Assembly: GCF_006716445.1 (NCBI RefSeq)
Contig: NZ_VFPA01000004.1
Span: forward strand, 558,001 to 622,000
DNA: 64,000 nt
Direction: 5' to 3'
From: Pseudonocardia kunmingensis
GTDB taxonomy: Bacteria; Actinomycetota; Actinomycetes; Mycobacteriales; Pseudonocardiaceae
Shown here in pieces: positions 61,354 through 64,000 of this stretch. A program made the translations under genes and the position numbers. Under the pieces are notes generated by a model. The model was not told the origin of the DNA. It saw only the letters and a program-made list of their open reading frames with translations, and did not search any database. Position 1 is the first letter of the stretch, and each line of letters starts with the position of its first letter.

Positions 61354-62484
61354 GTGCGATCCACACGAGTTCGGCGGACGTCGGCGCACGACGGCCCCAT
61401 CGACCTCCGCTCGGACACCGTCACCCGCCCGACGAAGCAGATGCGAGCGGCCATGGCCGCGGCCGAGGTGGGCGACGACGTCCTCGACGGCGATCCGACG
61501 ATGCGCGAACTGGAGGCCCGGGTGGCCGGGCTCCTGGGCGCGGCCGACGCCCTGTGGACGCCCAGCGGCTCGATGGCCAACCTCATCGCGCTGATGCACC
61601 ACCTCGACCGCGGTGACGCGTTCCTCGCCCCGGCCGGCGCCCACGTCCTCGACAACGAGCTGGGCACCGCGGCCTGGCTGGCCGGTGGCATGCCCCGGCC
61701 GCTGGAGCACGACGCGGGCCCCGGCAAGGTCTCGCCCTCCGCGGTCCGGCGGGCCGCCGCCGGGGGTGGGCCGTACTTCACGCTGCGCACCACGCTGCTC
61801 TGCCTGGAGAACACGCACAACGCCGCGGGCGGCACGGTCACCGCCCCGGACGAGCACGCCGGCGTCGCGGCGGCGGCCCGGGCCGCGAAGCTGAAGGTCC
61901 ACCTCGACGGGGCCCGGCTCTGGCACGCGGCGGTCGCGCTCGGCGTGCCGCCCGGAGCGCTCACCGTCGGTGCCGACACCGTGCAGGTCTGCCTCAGCAA
62001 GGGCCTCGGCGCCCCGGTCGGCTCGCTCGTCGCCGGTTCCGCCGAGTTCGTCGTCGAGGCGCGGCGGCTGCGGAAGATGCTCGGCGGCGGGGTGCGCCAG
62101 GGCGGCGTGCTCGCGGCCGCGGGGCTGGTGGCCCTGGACCGGGTCGACCGCCTCGCCGAGGACCACGACCGCGCCCGCAAGCTCGCCGCCGGGCTGCGCG
62201 AGCGCGGCTGGCAGGTCGCCTCGCCCCAGACCAACATCGTGCTCGTGGCGGTCGCCGACCTCGCGGGCACGGTGGCGAGGTTCGAGGCGGCGGGGGTGCG
62301 GGCCTCGACGATGTCGGGGCAGGTCCGGCTGATGACCCACGCCGACCTCACCGACGCCGACATCACCACCGCGCTCGACCGCATCGGTCCCGTCGAGCTG
62401 TCGAGGCCGGGCACGGGGACCTCCCGGGCGCGCCCCCTCCGCGGGAGCCGCGACCGCTCCGCCGTCCGCCCGGCGGGGGCCTGA
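61354..62484 (+). CDS. Low-specificity L-threonine aldolase
   Basis: A 376-aa PLP enzyme of fold type I: IDLRSDTVTRPT near the start, ENTHNAAGGTV, HLDGARLWHAAVALGV and the PLP Lys in CLSKGLGAPVGS (about residue 213). It splits L-threonine or L-allo-threonine to glycine and acetaldehyde in the cytosol. The GTG at 61354 gives the normal length plus a 20-residue basic tail at the C-terminus. It is divergent from the sigma factor gene. Confidence 0.9.
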   Translation: MRSTRVRRTSAHDGPIDLRSDTVTRPTKQMRAAMAAAEVGDDVLDGDPTMRELEARVAGLLGAADALWTPSGSMANLIALMHHLDRGDAFLAPAGAHVLDNELGTAAWLAGGMPRPLEHDAGPGKVSPSAVRRAAAGGGPYFTLRTTLLCLENTHNAAGGTVTAPDEHAGVAAAARAAKLKVHLDGARLWHAAVALGVPPGALTVGADTVQVCLSKGLGAPVGSLVAGSAEFVVEARRLRKMLGGGVRQGGVLAAAGLVALDRVDRLAEDHDRARKLAAGLRERGWQVASPQTNIVLVAVADLAGTVARFEAAGVRASTMSGQVRLMTHADLTDADITTALDRIGPVELSRPGTGTSRARPLRGSRDRSAVRPAGA

Positions 62485-62496
62485 CCGGCACCGGCG

Positions 62497-63276
62497 TCAG
62501 GACCGGCGGCGCTCCAACGCCTCCAGCCGGGCGTTGGCCCGCCGGAGCTCCGCGAGCACGGCGGCGAGCTGCGCCTCGGTGCGGCCCACGTCGGCCGACA
62601 CCTCGTCGAGCTCCCGTTCCACCGCGGCCCCGCTGCGGCGCAGGTTCTCCACGAACCAGGACGCGATCGACGCCGTCACCACGCCGAGCAGCGCGATGCC
62701 CGCGACCATCAGCGACGCCGCCACCAGCCTTCCCTCGAGGGTGACCGGGTAGCGGTCGCCGTACCCGACCGTGGAGATGGTCGTGATCGTCCACCACACC
62801 GCGTCGCCGAACGTCGTGATCGTCGCGTCCGGCGCGTCCCGCTCGGCGTCGAGCACGGCGAGGGCCGCGACGAACCCGATGAGCGCGACGCTGCCGACCA
62901 CGTAGACGACCACACGCCCGCGCGCGTCGTCGCGCAGCTGCCGGTTCAGCACGGTCACCGCGGTGACCACCCGCAGGGCGCGCAGCTGCCGGAACATCGG
63001 CAGCACGAGGATCGCGAGGTCCAGCAGGTGCGTGCCGACGAAGCGCCCGCGGCGGCGCGCCAGCGCGATCCGCACGAGGTAGTCCACCCCGAACAGCGCC
63101 CAGGTTCCGGTCAGCACACCCTCCAGCAGCATCCGCCCGACCGGCCCGAGCGACGTGTCGAGCACCTGCCACGCGTAGGCGACCAGGAACACCACCGCGA
63201 GCCCGGTGAGCCACCAGTCCACGCGGCGGTCCCATGCGGCGATCCGGGGTTCGTCGACGAGGGCGGGTGACAGCAT
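62497..63276 (-). CDS. Voltage-gated-type potassium channel
   Basis: A 259-aa ion channel with six membrane helices, an S4-like segment with Arg residues (FRQLRALRVVTAVTVLNRQLRDDAR, about 97-121) and the selectivity filter TISTVGYGDRYP (about 168-179). A C-terminal coiled coil (ELDEVSADVGRTEAQLAAVLAELRRANARLEALE) should make tetramers. It likely lets K+ pass across the cytoplasmic membrane. Convergent with the threonine aldolase gene. Confidence 0.9.
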   Translation of the reverse strand: MLSPALVDEPRIAAWDRRVDWWLTGLAVVFLVAYAWQVLDTSLGPVGRMLLEGVLTGTWALFGVDYLVRIALARRRGRFVGTHLLDLAILVLPMFRQLRALRVVTAVTVLNRQLRDDARGRVVVYVVGSVALIGFVAALAVLDAERDAPDATITTFGDAVWWTITTISTVGYGDRYPVTLEGRLVAASLMVAGIALLGVVTASIASWFVENLRRSGAAVERELDEVSADVGRTEAQLAAVLAELRRANARLEALERRRS

Positions 63277-63342
63277 GTACGGAGCGTATTCGGCACCCGG
63301 GACGCCCCAGCGCAGCTTCCGACGGATCGGGGCACGGGGCGC

Positions 63343-64000
63343 CTACGACGGCGGGTCCGACTGCGAGCCGGGTGCCGGCGGGTCGCCGTCGATCGACGCC
63401 GCGGCCTCGGCGAGCGCGGCCAGCAGGGCGGTGGTGGCCGGTGGGTCGGGTGGCTCGCCGTAGGTCGCCGCGTAGATGTGCTGGCGCGATCCGGGCAGCT
63501 CGCTCGCGACGATGCCCTCGACGTGGTGGGCGCGAAGGGCCAGACCGGGGCTGGTCGTCACGCCCAGCCCGGCGACGACCAGCGCCTGCATGACGACCAT
63601 GTCCTCGGAGACGTAGCCGATCCTGGGTTCGAACCCGTGGTCGGCGCACAGCGACAGCAGGTGGCCGCGGCATCGCTCGCAGCCGGCGATCCAGGTGGCG
63701 TCGCGCAGCGCGGGCAGCGTCTGCCCGGGACTGGTGGACAGCAGGTACAGCGGGTCGTCCAGCAGGTGGTGCAGGCGCACACCGGGCGGTTCGGGTTCGG
63801 TGTCGTCGTAGCGGAAGACGATCGCGACGTCGATCTCGCCGGTGCGCAGCAGTTCCAACGCCTCCGGTGGCTGCGTGCCGGTCAGGCCGATCTGCAGCCC
63901 GGGGTGCGTGGCGGTCAGCGCCGCCACCGCCCGCGGGACGAGCGAGCCGATCACGGACGAGAAGCTGGCCACTCGCACCCGCCCGGTGCTCAGCCCCACG
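63343..64000 (-). CDS. LysR-family regulator, substrate-binding part; 5' end outside the window
   Basis: 218 codons that continue past the window end, ending in TAG at 63343-63345. The visible part is a type 2 periplasmic-fold effector domain (GRVRVASFSSVIGSLVPRAVAALTATHPGLQI ... LLRTGEIDVAIVFRYDD ... VVAGLGVTTSPGLALR), as in LysR regulators. The helix-turn-helix would lie upstream, beyond base 64000. Its target genes cannot be seen. Confidence 0.82.
   Translation of the reverse strand, partial: VGLSTGRVRVASFSSVIGSLVPRAVAALTATHPGLQIGLTGTQPPEALELLRTGEIDVAIVFRYDDTEPEPPGVRLHHLLDDPLYLLSTSPGQTLPALRDATWIAGCERCRGHLLSLCADHGFEPRIGYVSEDMVVMQALVVAGLGVTTSPGLALRAHHVEGIVASELPGSRQHIYAATYGEPPDPPATTALLAALAEAAASIDGDPPAPGSQSDPPS

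Noticed and set aside
63615..63640. tRNA-like GGTTCGAACCC
   Set aside because: It lies in the LysR-type coding frame and no cloverleaf can be drawn around it. No other tRNA candidate was seen in the window.

Overview
The window is very GC-rich with dense, strongly third-position-GC coding, and it carries mycothiol synthase, GlnR, PurS/PurL/PurQ, a DUF3073 protein and a Nur-like regulator. That points to a mycelial actinobacterium, most likely of the Pseudonocardiaceae (my inference; no search was run). Much of the backbone keeps the gene order I recall from Mycobacterium tuberculosis Rv0777-Rv0821c (purB, purC, purSQ, purL, SCP2-like, purF, purM, DUF3073, YgfZ, nitrobindin-like, sseC, cysA2, lmeA, glnR, mshD, phosphate genes) and from the Streptomyces pst-glnR-pur region. 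No tRNA, rRNA, CRISPR, transposase, integrase or phage gene was found.

Phosphate, sulfur and nitrogen block (1-19.5 kb): the tail of an LCP/LytR-type cell-wall ligase, two tandem phoU genes converging on pstSCAB, mshD, glnR, an alpha/beta hydrolase, an LmeA-like protein, and a Cys-rich leader peptide in front of a thiosulfate sulfurtransferase and SseC. Then come a small membrane protein with a nitrobindin-like protein, a membrane-anchored disordered protein, a giant DivIVA-domain protein with a Gly/Ser/Pro/Asn repeat tract, a Nur-like regulator with YgfZ, an MFS transporter and a DUF3073 protein. Clear 11-bp-period PHO boxes precede phoU and pstS, and many genes here appear to be leaderless (TANNNT six or seven bases before the start codon).

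Inositol block (19.5-38.7 kb): a GntR/UTRA regulator divergent from iolC, an aldolase-like gene, iolB, iolD, iolA, an IolE-like barrel, a single-ATPase sugar ABC importer, iolG, an IolH-like barrel, a second Gfo/Idh oxidoreductase and an IolE-like dehydratase. Together they can import myo-inositol and oxidise, dehydrate, hydrolyse, isomerise, phosphorylate and cleave it to acetyl-CoA and a triose phosphate. A second module follows: a LacI regulator divergent from a phytanoyl-CoA-type Fe(II)/2-oxoglutarate dioxygenase, an SDR and a third Gfo/Idh enzyme. It may feed modified (for example O-methylated) inositols into the pathway. The whole block sits between DUF3073 and purM, which are neighbours in M. 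tuberculosis.

Intergenic island and small genes (38.7-42.9 kb): a 352-bp near-perfect palindromic element, then an NrtR-like Nudix protein, a TetR regulator whose frame runs unbroken into an SRPBCC protein, an alpha/beta hydrolase and a VOC protein.

Purine block (42.9-59.3 kb, all minus strand): purM, purF, a PAS-GGDEF-EAL protein, an SCP2-like protein, purL, a three-gene signalling cassette (receiver-PP2C phosphatase, CHASE3-like histidine kinase, stand-alone receiver), purQ, purS, purC and purB. It also holds a plus-strand metallo-hydrolase flanked by inverted arrays of 22-bp repeats and a DUF2334-type deacetylase. The window ends with a TetR regulator, an anti-sigma-like protein with an ECF sigma factor, a threonine aldolase, a voltage-gated-type K+ channel and the C-terminal part of a LysR regulator.
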